Assembly (NCBI GenBank): GCA_000434915.1
Contig: FR882057.1
Span: forward strand, 1 to 33,828
Length of the DNA stretch: 33,828 nt
Direction: 5' to 3'
DNA from: Ruminococcus sp. CAG:563
GTDB taxonomy: Bacteria > Bacillota > Clostridia > Oscillospirales > Acutalibacteraceae
Both the position numbers and the translations under genes were made by a program. This document shows positions 6,179 through 13,568 of this stretch, piece after piece (position 1 is the stretch's first letter; every line of letters begins with the position of its first letter). The notes beneath the pieces are model-generated. The model saw nothing but the letters and a program-made list of their open reading frames with translations, was not told the DNA's origin and did no database searches.

Positions 6179-7609
6179 TCACTTTGTTCTGTCATAGAGA
6201 ATTTTCGATTCGCCGCCGAATTTTGTTATTTCGTTGATTTCCGTGCCAAGCTCACGGGCAAGCAATTCAACAACCTTTGATCCGCAGAATCCGCCTTGGC
6301 ATCGACCCATACCGGCTCTCGTTCTGCGCTTAACACCGTCAACATCTCTTGCACCTGCCGGAGCATGAATTGCGTCGAGAATTTCGCCCTCGGTGACTGT
6401 CTCGCAACGGCAAATGATTCTGCCGTAAGCGGGATTCTTCTTAACAAGCTCCTTGCGTTCCTCGTTGCTCATGTTTCTGAAGCGAACCGGAGCTTTGCGC
6501 TCGGGAACAAAATCGGATTTTTCCTCCGCACCGATTGCCTTTGCAACTGTCTGTCCGACATATTCGGCAATAGCCGGGGCGGCGGAGAGACCCGGAGATT
6601 CAATGCCTGCAACGTTAAAGAAACGGTCATTCTTTTTGCTCGGCTCAATGATAAAATCATCATTGACACCGTGCGCTCTGAGGCCTGCAAAGGAGGTGAT
6701 GACTGCCCTTGTGGAAACCGTCGGTACAGATTTTTGAGCAGCTTTGAGAACGTCGGCAAGCTCGCTTGCTGTTGTTGAAACGTCCTCCTTGTCCTCAATA
6801 TCAAGTGCACTCGGACCGATGAGCAGATTGCCGTCAACCGTCGGGGTGACAAGAATGCCCTTGCCCATCTTAGACGGACACTGGAATATTGTATGCTTTG
6901 CAAGTGAACCGACCGATTTGTCACAGAGCATATATTCGCCCTTCCTCGGGATAATTTTTATTGAATCATCGCCTATAAGTGCAGCAATCTCGTCGCTGTA
7001 AACACCTGCGGCATTGATTATGTATTTTGCAGCGATAGATTTTTCGCCGTCGGCAAGAGTGAAGCAGTTGCCGTCAAAATCAATCTTTTTAACCCTAAAA
7101 TTACGAATGAAATCCGTACCGTTTACAACGGCATTTTCCGTAGCCGCAACCGTCAGCTCATAGGGACAGACAATACCTGCCGTCGGTGCCCAAAGAGCAG
7201 CCTTTGCCTCATCGCTGATATTCGGTTCAACCTCGTGAAGCTTGTTCGCATCATAGATTTCAAGGTTCGGAACACCGTTTGCCTTTCCTCTTTCAAGCAA
7301 AACACTTAAGGTTTCTTTTTCTTCGTCTGAGAAAGCAACAACAAGCGAACCTATATTTTTGAAAGGAACGTTCAGCGTTTTGCAAATCTCCGGCATAAGC
7401 TCTGTTCCCCTGACGTTGAAGCGTGCTTTAAGTGTGCCGGGCATTGCATCAAAACCTGCATGAACAATCGCACTGTTTGCTTTTGAAGTGCCCATTGCCA
7501 CGTCGTTACATTTTTCAACAAGTGCAACACTGATATCATAGCGGCTCAGTTCTCTTGCGATAAGCGAACCGATAACGCCTGCACCCACAACGGCAACATC
7601 GTAATTCAT
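6179..7609 (-). CDS. FAD-dependent glycerol-3-phosphate dehydrogenase-like protein (GlpA-like)
   Basis: 476-residue flavoprotein of the DAO family. It has an N-terminal FAD motif VAVVGAGVIGSLIAREL, a conserved GTSKANSAIVHAGFDA substrate-region motif, and a C-terminal BFD-like [2Fe-2S] domain with RIICRCETVTEG and GRCQGGFCG. This combination is seen in anaerobic glycerol-3-phosphate dehydrogenase and in related 2-hydroxyacid dehydrogenases, so the substrate is probable rather than proven. The frame extends eight codons upstream, but TGGGGG lies six to seven bases before the ATG at 7609. First gene of a three-gene operon with its own promoter; no glycerol kinase or facilitator is nearby. Confidence 0.85.
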   Translation of the reverse strand: MNYDVAVVGAGVIGSLIARELSRYDISVALVEKCNDVAMGTSKANSAIVHAGFDAMPGTLKARFNVRGTELMPEICKTLNVPFKNIGSLVVAFSDEEKETLSVLLERGKANGVPNLEIYDANKLHEVEPNISDEAKAALWAPTAGIVCPYELTVAATENAVVNGTDFIRNFRVKKIDFDGNCFTLADGEKSIAAKYIINAAGVYSDEIAALIGDDSIKIIPRKGEYMLCDKSVGSLAKHTIFQCPSKMGKGILVTPTVDGNLLIGPSALDIEDKEDVSTTASELADVLKAAQKSVPTVSTRAVITSFAGLRAHGVNDDFIIEPSKKNDRFFNVAGIESPGLSAAPAIAEYVGQTVAKAIGAEEKSDFVPERKAPVRFRNMSNEERKELVKKNPAYGRIICRCETVTEGEILDAIHAPAGARDVDGVKRRTRAGMGRCQGGFCGSKVVELLARELGTEINEITKFGGESKILYDRTK

Positions 7610-7643
7610 TGATAAACCCCCATATACAATCATGATATTTTGT

Positions 7644-7672
7644 ATTATAGCATATTATTATACATAAAACAA
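7644..7672 (-). promoter_or_regulatory. promoter of the GlpA-like operon
   Basis: On the minus strand TTGTTT (7667-7672), a 17-base spacer and TATAAT (7644-7649), about 35 bases before the ATG at 7609. Confidence 0.75.
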
Positions 7673-7766
7673 CCGAACTTGAAAGATTGTAATTCAAAAT
7701 AAACATTTTTGACAAAAGAGCTAAAATATCCCGAAAAAATAACAATTTGGGAACCGATTTATAGAA

Positions 7767-7801
7767 AAAGAAAAAGCCAAATCATTTGACTTGGCTTTTT
7801 C
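7767..7801 (-). terminator. intrinsic terminator of the tRNA-Ser transcript
   Basis: AAAAAGCCAA pairs with TTGGCTTTTT around a 10-base loop. On the minus strand it is followed by a pyrimidine-rich run, directly after the CCA end of tRNA-Ser(GCU). Nearly symmetrical, so possibly bidirectional. Confidence 0.85.
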
Positions 7802-7802
7802 T

Positions 7803-7893
7803 TGGCGGAGAAGGGGAGACTCGAACTCCCGCGCCGGTTACCCGACCTACGCCCTTAGCAGGGGCGCCTCGTCACCAACTTGAGTACTTCTCC
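7803..7893 (-). tRNA. tRNA-Ser (anticodon GCU)
   Basis: 91 nucleotides including encoded CCA. Acceptor GGAGAAG pairs with CTTCTCC; discriminator G; anticodon GCT at 7857-7859 in the loop CTGCTAA; long variable arm of serine type; T arm GGGAGTTCGAGTCTCCC. Confidence 0.97.
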
Positions 7894-7918
7894 ATTGGTA
7901 ACAAAACAGTTACTATTT

Positions 7919-7951
7919 TGTTGTTACAGGACCTCCGAAATCGGAAGTCCT
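7919..7951 (-). other. stem-loops in the tRNA spacer
   Basis: AGGAC-C-TCCGA pairs with TCGGA-A-GTCCT around an AA loop, and an A/T-rich inverted repeat lies next to the downstream tRNA. With no U-tract it is more likely a processing signal between two tRNAs in one transcript than a terminator. Confidence 0.4.
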
Positions 7952-7957
7952 GCAAGA

Positions 7958-8046
7958 TGGCGGAGAGAGTGGGATTCGAACCCACGGTATGTTGCCATAC
8001 GACGGTTTTCAAGACCGTTCCGTTATAACCACTTCGGTATCTCTCC
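7958..8046 (-). tRNA. tRNA-Ser (anticodon UGA)
   Basis: 89 nucleotides including encoded CCA. Acceptor GGAGAGA pairs with TCTCTCC; anticodon stem ACGGT/ACCGT around loop CTTGAAA with anticodon TGA; serine-type long variable arm; T arm GTGGGTTCGAATCCCAC. Cotranscribed with the next tRNA-Ser. Confidence 0.97.
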
Positions 8047-8058
8047 TAATGCTCGGAT

Positions 8059-8087
8059 ATTTTATCATAAATCGCTGTCAATGTCAA
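8059..8087 (-). promoter_or_regulatory. promoter of the tRNA-Ser pair
   Basis: On the minus strand TTGACA (8082-8087), a 17-base spacer and TAAAAT (8059-8064), 12 bases before the first tRNA. A second overlapping TTGACA is also present. Confidence 0.85.
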
Positions 8088-8107
8088 TATAAAAATCAAA
8101 ATTAGTA

Positions 8108-8136
8108 TAGACTTTTTTCTTTCAATAATATATAAT
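8108..8136 (+). promoter_or_regulatory. promoter of the nucleotidyltransferase gene
   Basis: TAGACT (8108-8113), a 17-base spacer and TATAAT (8131-8136), 33 bases before the ATG at 8170. Divergent from the tRNA promoter. Confidence 0.75.
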
Positions 8137-8169
8137 TTATCCGTAAATAATGAAAATGAGGGGTTTTTG

Positions 8170-9348
8170 ATGCTTACGGTTGAGAAAAAAAGAATTGCGG
8201 CCTATGTTATCAAACTGGTAGCTTCAGTGGTTAACGGCGTTGCTCCGCCGGAGAATGATAATGCTGACTGGCAGGGAATAATTGACTTTGCAAAGAAGCA
8301 GAGCGTACTTAATCTGGTTGCCTATGCCGCAGAGTCACTTAAAATCAAACCGGATGAACACACGGCGCGATTTCTCGATGAATTCCGTATGCAAAAGATG
8401 ATCGTGGAGGCTCAGCAGGAGCTTGCCGCCGGTGACGCTTGCAAAAAGCTTGATGAAATGGGCGTCCGTCACATGCTTCTCAAAGGCTCGGTGATGAAAA
8501 AGTTTTATCCCTCTCCCGATATGCGAACAATGGGCGATATCGACATACTTGTCGAAGCATCCCGGTGCGATGAGGTCGTTAAGGCCTTTATCGCCGACGG
8601 CTTTAAATTTGTCGGCGAGGGTGATCTCCATTCGAACGTAAAAAAAGACAATGCATATATTGAGTTTCACCGCTCGATGGTGGACAGTTGTCATGAGACG
8701 CTCTCTGCGTACTACGGCGACGGCTTTCGCTTGCCGCACAGGTGTGAGGAAAGCGAATACGAATATAAGCTCTCGGATGAGGATTTTTATGTTTTCCTTG
8801 TTGCTCATATTGCAAAGCACTACCGCTACGGCGGAACAGGAATTCGTTCGCTGCTTGATTTGTATGTTTACGAAAAAGTTCTCCCGTCGCTCGATTTCAA
8901 CTATATTAACGGCGAGCTTGAAAAAATCGGACTGCTCGTTTTCTGCAACAAAATCAGGAAGATTACATACGACTGGTATTCCGACAGCTTCGATGGAGAA
9001 TTTGATATAATGTCGGAATATATAGTTTCCGGCGGTGTTTACGGCATTGACGGAATATCAATGCAAAACAGTTTTATTTTAGATAATATTGATGAAGATA
9101 TTCATTCAAAAAAAATAAAAAATATTTTCGGAATAATTTTTCTTAATTATGATGAGATGAAAATTCGTTATCCGGTTTTGAAGAATAAAAAATTTCTTTT
9201 GCCTTTGTTTTGGATTGTCAGGTTTTTTGACACCATAATACATAATCCCAACAATGCAAAGGGCAGATTTAATGACTCGAAAAAGATAATGAATATCGAC
9301 GACAACATGGTGGAAGTTCAAAGAATTTCGGGAATAAAAAAGCTGTAA
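8170..9348 (+). CDS. nucleotidyltransferase-family protein (PF14907-like)
   Basis: 392-residue protein resembling the uncharacterised nucleotidyltransferase family NTP_transf_5. The catalytic pattern is visible: LLKGS (Gly106, Ser107) followed by MRTMGDIDILV, with metal-binding candidates Asp123 and Asp125. The following YIEFHRSM segment resembles the third acidic strand. The rest is mostly helical, with a hydrophobic stretch near LLPLFWIVRFF. GAGGGG lies six bases before ATG 8170; a TTG one codon upstream is the alternative. Members are often found near cell-surface polysaccharide or peptide-modification genes, but no such genes are adjacent, so substrate and role are unknown. Confidence 0.72.
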   Translation: MLTVEKKRIAAYVIKLVASVVNGVAPPENDNADWQGIIDFAKKQSVLNLVAYAAESLKIKPDEHTARFLDEFRMQKMIVEAQQELAAGDACKKLDEMGVRHMLLKGSVMKKFYPSPDMRTMGDIDILVEASRCDEVVKAFIADGFKFVGEGDLHSNVKKDNAYIEFHRSMVDSCHETLSAYYGDGFRLPHRCEESEYEYKLSDEDFYVFLVAHIAKHYRYGGTGIRSLLDLYVYEKVLPSLDFNYINGELEKIGLLVFCNKIRKITYDWYSDSFDGEFDIMSEYIVSGGVYGIDGISMQNSFILDNIDEDIHSKKIKNIFGIIFLNYDEMKIRYPVLKNKKFLLPLFWIVRFFDTIIHNPNNAKGRFNDSKKIMNIDDNMVEVQRISGIKKL

Positions 9349-9367
9349 TTTAAAGAGGTAGTTTATT

Positions 9368-10093
9368 TTGGCAGGTCTCGGCACAATCATAAATTCTGCG
9401 GCAATAATTGTCGGTGGAGTGTTCGGTCTTTTGTTCGGCAAAATTCTTAACGAAAGAATTCAGGATTCGCTGCAAAAAGCGAGCGGTATATGCGTACTTT
9501 TTATCGGAATCGCAGGAGCGATGGAGGGAATGCTCAAGCTTTCGGGTTCATCACTTTCGGCAGGACGCTCAATGCTTATTGTTGCAAGTCTTGCTCTCGG
9601 AGCTTTGGTCGGTGAGATTCTTAATATTGAGCACGGCTTTGAGCGTTTCGGCGAATGGCTGAAAGTTAAGACAGGAAATGCAAAGGACAAAAGCTTTGTT
9701 GAAGGCTTTGTGACCGCATCGCTGACGGTTTGCATAGGCGCAATGGCGGTGGTCGGTTCAATTAAGGACGGGATTTCCGGCGATTATTCAATACTTGCAA
9801 CGAAAGCAATCCTTGACTTTATTATAATAATGGTAATGACCTGTTCGCTCGGGAAAGGGTGTATTTTTTCGGCAATTCCGGTTGCTGTTTTTCAAGGATT
9901 GATTACCGCACTTGCAAGGCTTATTAAGCCGCTGATGACGGACGGCGCATTGGCAAATCTTTCTCTCATCGGCTCGATTTTGATTTTCTGCGTTGGAGTT
10001 AATCTTGTATGGGATAAAAGAATCAAGGTTGCAAACCTGCTTCCGTCGCTTGTATTTGCCGTTGCAATAGCATTTCTTCCGTTTGATTTATAA
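9368..10093 (+). CDS. DUF554 family membrane protein
   Basis: 241-residue integral membrane protein starting at TTG, with AGAGG about nine bases upstream. It opens MAGLGTIINSAAIIVGG and has about six or seven hydrophobic helices with small-residue motifs (GLLFGK, GALVGEILNIE, ASLTVCIGAMAVVGSIKDG). This pattern is characteristic of DUF554 (YdfK/YqgA-like), whose transport substrate is unknown. It lies 19 bases after the nucleotidyltransferase gene and is probably cotranscribed. The strong terminator that follows closes the transcript. Confidence 0.85.
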   Translation: MAGLGTIINSAAIIVGGVFGLLFGKILNERIQDSLQKASGICVLFIGIAGAMEGMLKLSGSSLSAGRSMLIVASLALGALVGEILNIEHGFERFGEWLKVKTGNAKDKSFVEGFVTASLTVCIGAMAVVGSIKDGISGDYSILATKAILDFIIIMVMTCSLGKGCIFSAIPVAVFQGLITALARLIKPLMTDGALANLSLIGSILIFCVGVNLVWDKRIKVANLLPSLVFAVAIAFLPFDL

Positions 10094-10113
10094 CAAAGCT
10101 ATATAACAGATTG

Positions 10114-10149
10114 CACCTCTCATTGGTTGAATCAATGGGAGGTGTTTTT
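10114..10149 (+). terminator. intrinsic terminator after the DUF554 gene
   Basis: CACCTCTCATTG pairs with CAATGGGAGGTG around a 7-base loop, followed by TTTTTC. Confidence 0.9.
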
Positions 10150-10286
10150 CAGAGATGAAACAATAAAAAAGATTTAATATGGAGCTTGTATTGTTTACCC
10201 GTTAAAGTTTTCATGGGAATTTTTCATAAAGCTGATGCGTTTTTACCATAAAATCATGCATTTTTGTCAAAAAAATGTAAAAGCTA

Positions 10287-10315
10287 TTGATTTTTAAGGC
10301 AAAATCAGCTATAAA
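10287..10315 (+). promoter_or_regulatory. promoter of the secreted-protein gene
   Basis: TTGATT (10287-10292), a 17-base spacer and TATAAA (10310-10315), about 50 bases before the ATG. A small GGGAGAGGGCACTCACCCTT stem lies in the leader. Confidence 0.65.
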
Positions 10316-10367
10316 TAATGTAAAGGGAGAGGGCACTCACCCTTAATAAAGCACAAGGAGAATTTAT

Positions 10368-11447
10368 ATGAAAAAACTACTCAGCATTTTGCTTGCGGTT
10401 GTTATGATGTTCTCAATCTCGATAATCGCATTTGCAGCGGACAGCACGCCGATTGAACTTGACAAGGAGTATACGGTCACTCTCAAAAATGATACGGCGA
10501 CCTACACATTTACCGCACCCGAGGACGGAGCATATCGCCTCAGTGCATCAATTAAGTTCAAAGAAAAAGATTTCGGCATCGCATCTGTTGTTGTCGGAAA
10601 CGAGGAAAAAATCTTTTCTTCGATACATCTTTATTTTATGGATGTTTCTGAAGAGGAAGATATTTTGGATTTTTCAAATTTTGAAGATGATGATATTTTC
10701 ATGGCAAAAAAAGGCAGCGATTTGGGTGTTTCCGTTGAAATAGGCTTGCCAGATTCGGAAGAGGAGATCACATTTACCGAAACAACCGTTACCTTCAAAA
10801 TCACAAGAGTACAAGATCTCAAGGAGATCAAAATAGGCGAATCCTACATGGCGAACGGCACCGAATACTTTATTTTTAAGCCGACCGAGGACGGAGTTTG
10901 CGATATCTGGTCTTATGAGTGCCCGAATATTTCGGTTATGGATACGTCCGGAAATATTTACTACGGCTCTATTGACACCGACGGATTCCCGGCAGATGTA
11001 CCCTTTGAATATAAGGCCGGAGAGCTTTACGGCATATATGTAGAAGGCAGCTATGATGAGAACGATAAGCCGGTTGATTCCGTATTTCATGTGGTTGACG
11101 GCAAAACGATTTCTCCCGATGTAATTGAACTTGACGATATCACTGTTATTAAACGTACAAGCGAGAACGTTTTTCCCGAGGTTTATCCGATAGGCTCTAT
11201 GTTCAACTATGATGGACTTGAGGTTTCCGTCGGTAATGAAAGGATTGCAACTGCCGAATATAATCCGGAGACGGGTTCAATCACCGTTTACGGCAAGCAT
11301 TACGGAAAAACAACGCTCACTGTAACTGAGCCGATTTCAGGAGTAACAGCGGAGGTTGAGGTTGAAGTTATTTCAAGAACAACAAGATTTTTCAGGAACA
11401 TTTTTGCTTTTATAAGAGATATCTTCGATTTTATCTTTGGAAGATAA
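10368..11447 (+). CDS. secreted protein with PPC-like repeats, Ig-like domain and amphipathic C-tail
   Basis: 359-residue exported protein. The signal peptide is clear (MKKLLSILLAVVMMFS to AFA-AD, cleavage near residue 24). Two beta-rich segments with similar phrases follow (YTFTAPEDGAYRLSA at about 40-54; YFIFKPTEDGVCDIWS near 165-180), resembling bacterial pre-peptidase C-terminal-like repeats. Then comes a BIG2/Ig-like region (about 245-338: NERIATAEYNPETGSITVYG, GKTTLTV). It ends with an aromatic/basic amphipathic helix (RFFRNIFAFIRDIF). No LPXTG or catalytic motif is seen. AAGGAG lies upstream of the ATG. It sits alone between a promoter and a terminator. Likely an envelope-associated or adhesive protein; function unknown, and the tail could mediate membrane association. 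Confidence 0.72.
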   Translation: MKKLLSILLAVVMMFSISIIAFAADSTPIELDKEYTVTLKNDTATYTFTAPEDGAYRLSASIKFKEKDFGIASVVVGNEEKIFSSIHLYFMDVSEEEDILDFSNFEDDDIFMAKKGSDLGVSVEIGLPDSEEEITFTETTVTFKITRVQDLKEIKIGESYMANGTEYFIFKPTEDGVCDIWSYECPNISVMDTSGNIYYGSIDTDGFPADVPFEYKAGELYGIYVEGSYDENDKPVDSVFHVVDGKTISPDVIELDDITVIKRTSENVFPEVYPIGSMFNYDGLEVSVGNERIATAEYNPETGSITVYGKHYGKTTLTVTEPISGVTAEVEVEVISRTTRFFRNIFAFIRDIFDFIFGR

Positions 11448-11477
11448 GTTGAAATAATTTAAGAATATAAATAATAA

Positions 11478-11522
11478 TGAAAGCCGTTGTTTGTATTTTA
11501 AAGTGCAGACAACGGCTTTTTA
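11478..11522 (+). terminator. intrinsic terminator of the secreted-protein gene
   Basis: AAAGCCGTTGTTTG pairs imperfectly with CAGACAACGGCTTT around an A/T-rich loop, followed by TTTTA. Confidence 0.88.
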
Positions 11523-11551
11523 CTTTGAAAAGAAAAGCTGTTAAGGGTTAA

Positions 11552-11626
11552 CCTGATGGCTCGATAATTAAGGTGTTTATTGATGACAATGAAACGGAGT
11601 ATCGCCGGTTGGATTTCCAAGTGTAA
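11552..11626 (+). other. possible decayed gene fragment
   Basis: A 24-codon open stretch with protein-like content (IIKVFIDDNETEYRRLDF) runs from directly after a stop to TAA 11624-11626, with no start and no ribosome binding site. It could be the tail of a lost gene; chance is also possible. The rest of 11523-11672 shows only an isolated GGGAGG at about 11638 with no start codon behind it. Confidence 0.2.
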
Positions 11627-11672
11627 AACGATTTTATAGGGAGGATCAACAGACAAACATAGTAAAAAATAG

Positions 11673-11702
11673 CCGTAAGCACAAATCAGTGCTTACGGCT
11701 TC
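11673..11702 (-). terminator. intrinsic terminator of fhs
   Basis: AGCCGTAAGCAC pairs perfectly with GTGCTTACGGCT around a 6-base loop. On the minus strand it is followed by ATTTTTT. Confidence 0.9.
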
Positions 11703-11764
11703 TATGGCTGTTTTTCAGAAAAGACCTGTAACTTCTATGCCTGTTTATCAGAACAGACCTGTAA
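11699..11764. repeat. 33-bp imperfect tandem duplication covering the fhs stop region
   Basis: Copies 11699-11731 and 11732-11764 differ at three positions. The period of 33 is in frame with fhs. Each copy encodes TGLF plus a TGA stop on the minus strand, so the gene ends in copy 2 and copy 1 is now untranslated spacer before the terminator. Confidence 0.88.
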
Positions 11765-13424
11765 TCTTTCCGTTTTCGTCAACGTCGATTCTTTCGGCTG
11801 CCGGAGATTTCGGAAGGCCGGGCATTGTAAGAATATCGCCTGTCAGGACAACGATGAAGCCTGCACCTGCCGATATTTTTACATTCTTGACCGTTACGGT
11901 GAAATGCTCGGGTGCACCGAGCTTGGTCGGGTCATCGGAGAAACTGTACTGCGTTTTTGCAATGCAAACGGGGCACTTGCCGAATCCGAGTGATTCAAGC
12001 TGTGCAATCTGCTTCTTGGCATTCGGCATTATGCTTATGCCGTCTCCGCCGTAAACTTTCTTAACGATCGCTTCGATTTTTTCGGCGATCGTCATTTCGG
12101 TGTCGTATGAGAAAGTGAAGTCTCCCTTTTCCTCTTCGCAGAGACGAACAACCTCTTTTGCAAGGGCCTCTCCACCCTTGCCGCCCTCAGCCCATACGGT
12201 TGAAAGCACTGTGTTTACGCCAAGCTCCTTGCACTTTTTGATAATGAAATCAATTTCGGCATCCGTATCGGTCGGGAAACGGTTGACGGCAACAACGCAC
12301 GGAAGCTTATAAACATTCTTAATGTTTGAAACATGGCGAAGAAGATTCGGAATACCCTTTTCAAGTGCGCCGAGATCCTCGGTGTCAAGCTGCTTTTTGT
12401 CAAGTCCGCCATGCATTTTGAGCGCACGGACAGTTGCGACAATAACAACTGCGTCGGGCGTAAGGCCTGCCATTCTGCACTTGATATCGAGAAATTTCTC
12501 TGCGCCGAGATCAGCACCGAAGCCTGCCTCGGTGACAGCGTAATCGCCCATTTTGAGAGCCATTTTTGTTGCCATGACGGAGTTGCATCCGTGTGCGATG
12601 TTGGCAAACGGACCTCCGTGAACAAATGCGGGTGTGCCCTCCAGTGTTTGAACAAGGTTCGGCTTTATTGCGTCTTTGAGAAGTGCGGTCATTGCGCCCT
12701 GAGCCTTTAGCTGACCGCAGGTAACGGGCTTGTCATCATATGTATAACCGACAATAATTTTTGAAAGTCTATCCTTGAGGTCGGAAATCGATGTCGAAAG
12801 ACAAAGAACGGCCATAATCTCGGAAGCAACTGTAATATCAAATCCGTCCTCACGGGGAACACCGTTTGCCTTGCCGCCCATTCCGTCAACAATGAAGCGA
12901 AGCTGACGGTCATTCATGTCGACACAACGCTTCCATGTGATTTTGCGAACGTCGATTCCGAGGGCGTTGCCCTGTTGAATATGGTTATCGAGCATGGCGG
13001 CAAGAAGATTGTTTGCCGCACCGATAGCATGAAAATCGCCTGTGAAGTGGAGATTGATATCTTCCATCGGGACGACCTGGGCATATCCGCCGCCTGCTGC
13101 GCCGCCCTTGATTCCGAAAACAGGGCCGAGCGAGGGTTCACGGAGAGCAACAACGGCATCTTTGCCGATTCTTCTCAAACCGTCGGCAAGACCGATGGTT
13201 GTGGTGGTTTTACCCTCACCTGCCGGAGTGGGTGTGATAGCGGTTACAAGAACGAGCTTGCCGTCCTTTCGGTCGGTTTCGCTGAGCAGGGAGAGATCAA
13301 TTTTTGCTTTGTGATTACCATATTGCTCAATGTATTTTTCGTCAACATGAGCCGTTGCGGCAATGTCCCTGATGTGTTTCATCTTACAGCCTTGTGCAAT
13401 TTCAATGTCGGTCAGATAAGCCAT
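11748..13424 (-). CDS. fhs: formate-tetrahydrofolate ligase
   Basis: 558 residues, the usual length for this enzyme. It makes 10-formyl-tetrahydrofolate from formate, ATP and THF in one-carbon metabolism. Seen: the P-loop TPTPAGEGKTTTTIGLADGL-type motif (about 64-82), the FAM-type region LREPSLGPVFGIKGGAAGGGYAQV, and DIN.HFTGD followed by HAIGAANNLLAA. All match Fhs of acetogens and purine-fermenting clostridia. AAGGGG lies ten bases upstream of the ATG. It is monocistronic, with its own promoter and terminator. Its last codons and stop lie in a duplicated 33-bp unit. Confidence 0.97.
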   Translation of the reverse strand: MAYLTDIEIAQGCKMKHIRDIAATAHVDEKYIEQYGNHKAKIDLSLLSETDRKDGKLVLVTAITPTPAGEGKTTTTIGLADGLRRIGKDAVVALREPSLGPVFGIKGGAAGGGYAQVVPMEDINLHFTGDFHAIGAANNLLAAMLDNHIQQGNALGIDVRKITWKRCVDMNDRQLRFIVDGMGGKANGVPREDGFDITVASEIMAVLCLSTSISDLKDRLSKIIVGYTYDDKPVTCGQLKAQGAMTALLKDAIKPNLVQTLEGTPAFVHGGPFANIAHGCNSVMATKMALKMGDYAVTEAGFGADLGAEKFLDIKCRMAGLTPDAVVIVATVRALKMHGGLDKKQLDTEDLGALEKGIPNLLRHVSNIKNVYKLPCVVAVNRFPTDTDAEIDFIIKKCKELGVNTVLSTVWAEGGKGGEALAKEVVRLCEEEKGDFTFSYDTEMTIAEKIEAIVKKVYGGDGISIMPNAKKQIAQLESLGFGKCPVCIAKTQYSFSDDPTKLGAPEHFTVTVKNVKISAGAGFIVVLTGDILTMPGLPKSPAAERIDVDENGKITGLF

Positions 13425-13460
13425 AGTGTGGGTACCCCTTTTCTGAAATGATTTATATAA

Positions 13461-13489
13461 ATGATACAGTTTCTAATGATGTGTGTCAA
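13461..13489 (-). promoter_or_regulatory. promoter of fhs
   Basis: On the minus strand TTGACA (13484-13489), a 17-base spacer and TATCAT (13461-13466), about 37 bases before the fhs ATG. Confidence 0.75.
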
Positions 13490-13526
13490 GAGCGAGTGTA
13501 AATTTAATATGGAAAGCTTCGAAATG

Positions 13527-13556
13527 TTTTACCTCCCCTTTATGAAAAGGAGAGGT
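13527..13556 (-). terminator. weak hairpin after pyrG
   Basis: On the minus strand ACCTCTCC pairs with GGGGAGGT (one G-U) around a 9- to 10-base loop, 12 bases after the pyrG stop. The following bases are A-rich rather than U-rich, so it would be an atypical terminator of the nitrogen operon. Confidence 0.4.
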
Positions 13557-13568
13557 AGATTGATTTAA

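Noticed and set aside
7803..8046. tRNA pair as an integration site for a mobile element
   Set aside because: No integrase, no duplicated tRNA 3' end and no direct repeat were found around it.
13425..13568. possible THF or other riboswitch upstream of fhs
   Set aside because: The promoter is only about 37 bases from the ATG, leaving no room for an aptamer, and no conserved motif is visible.
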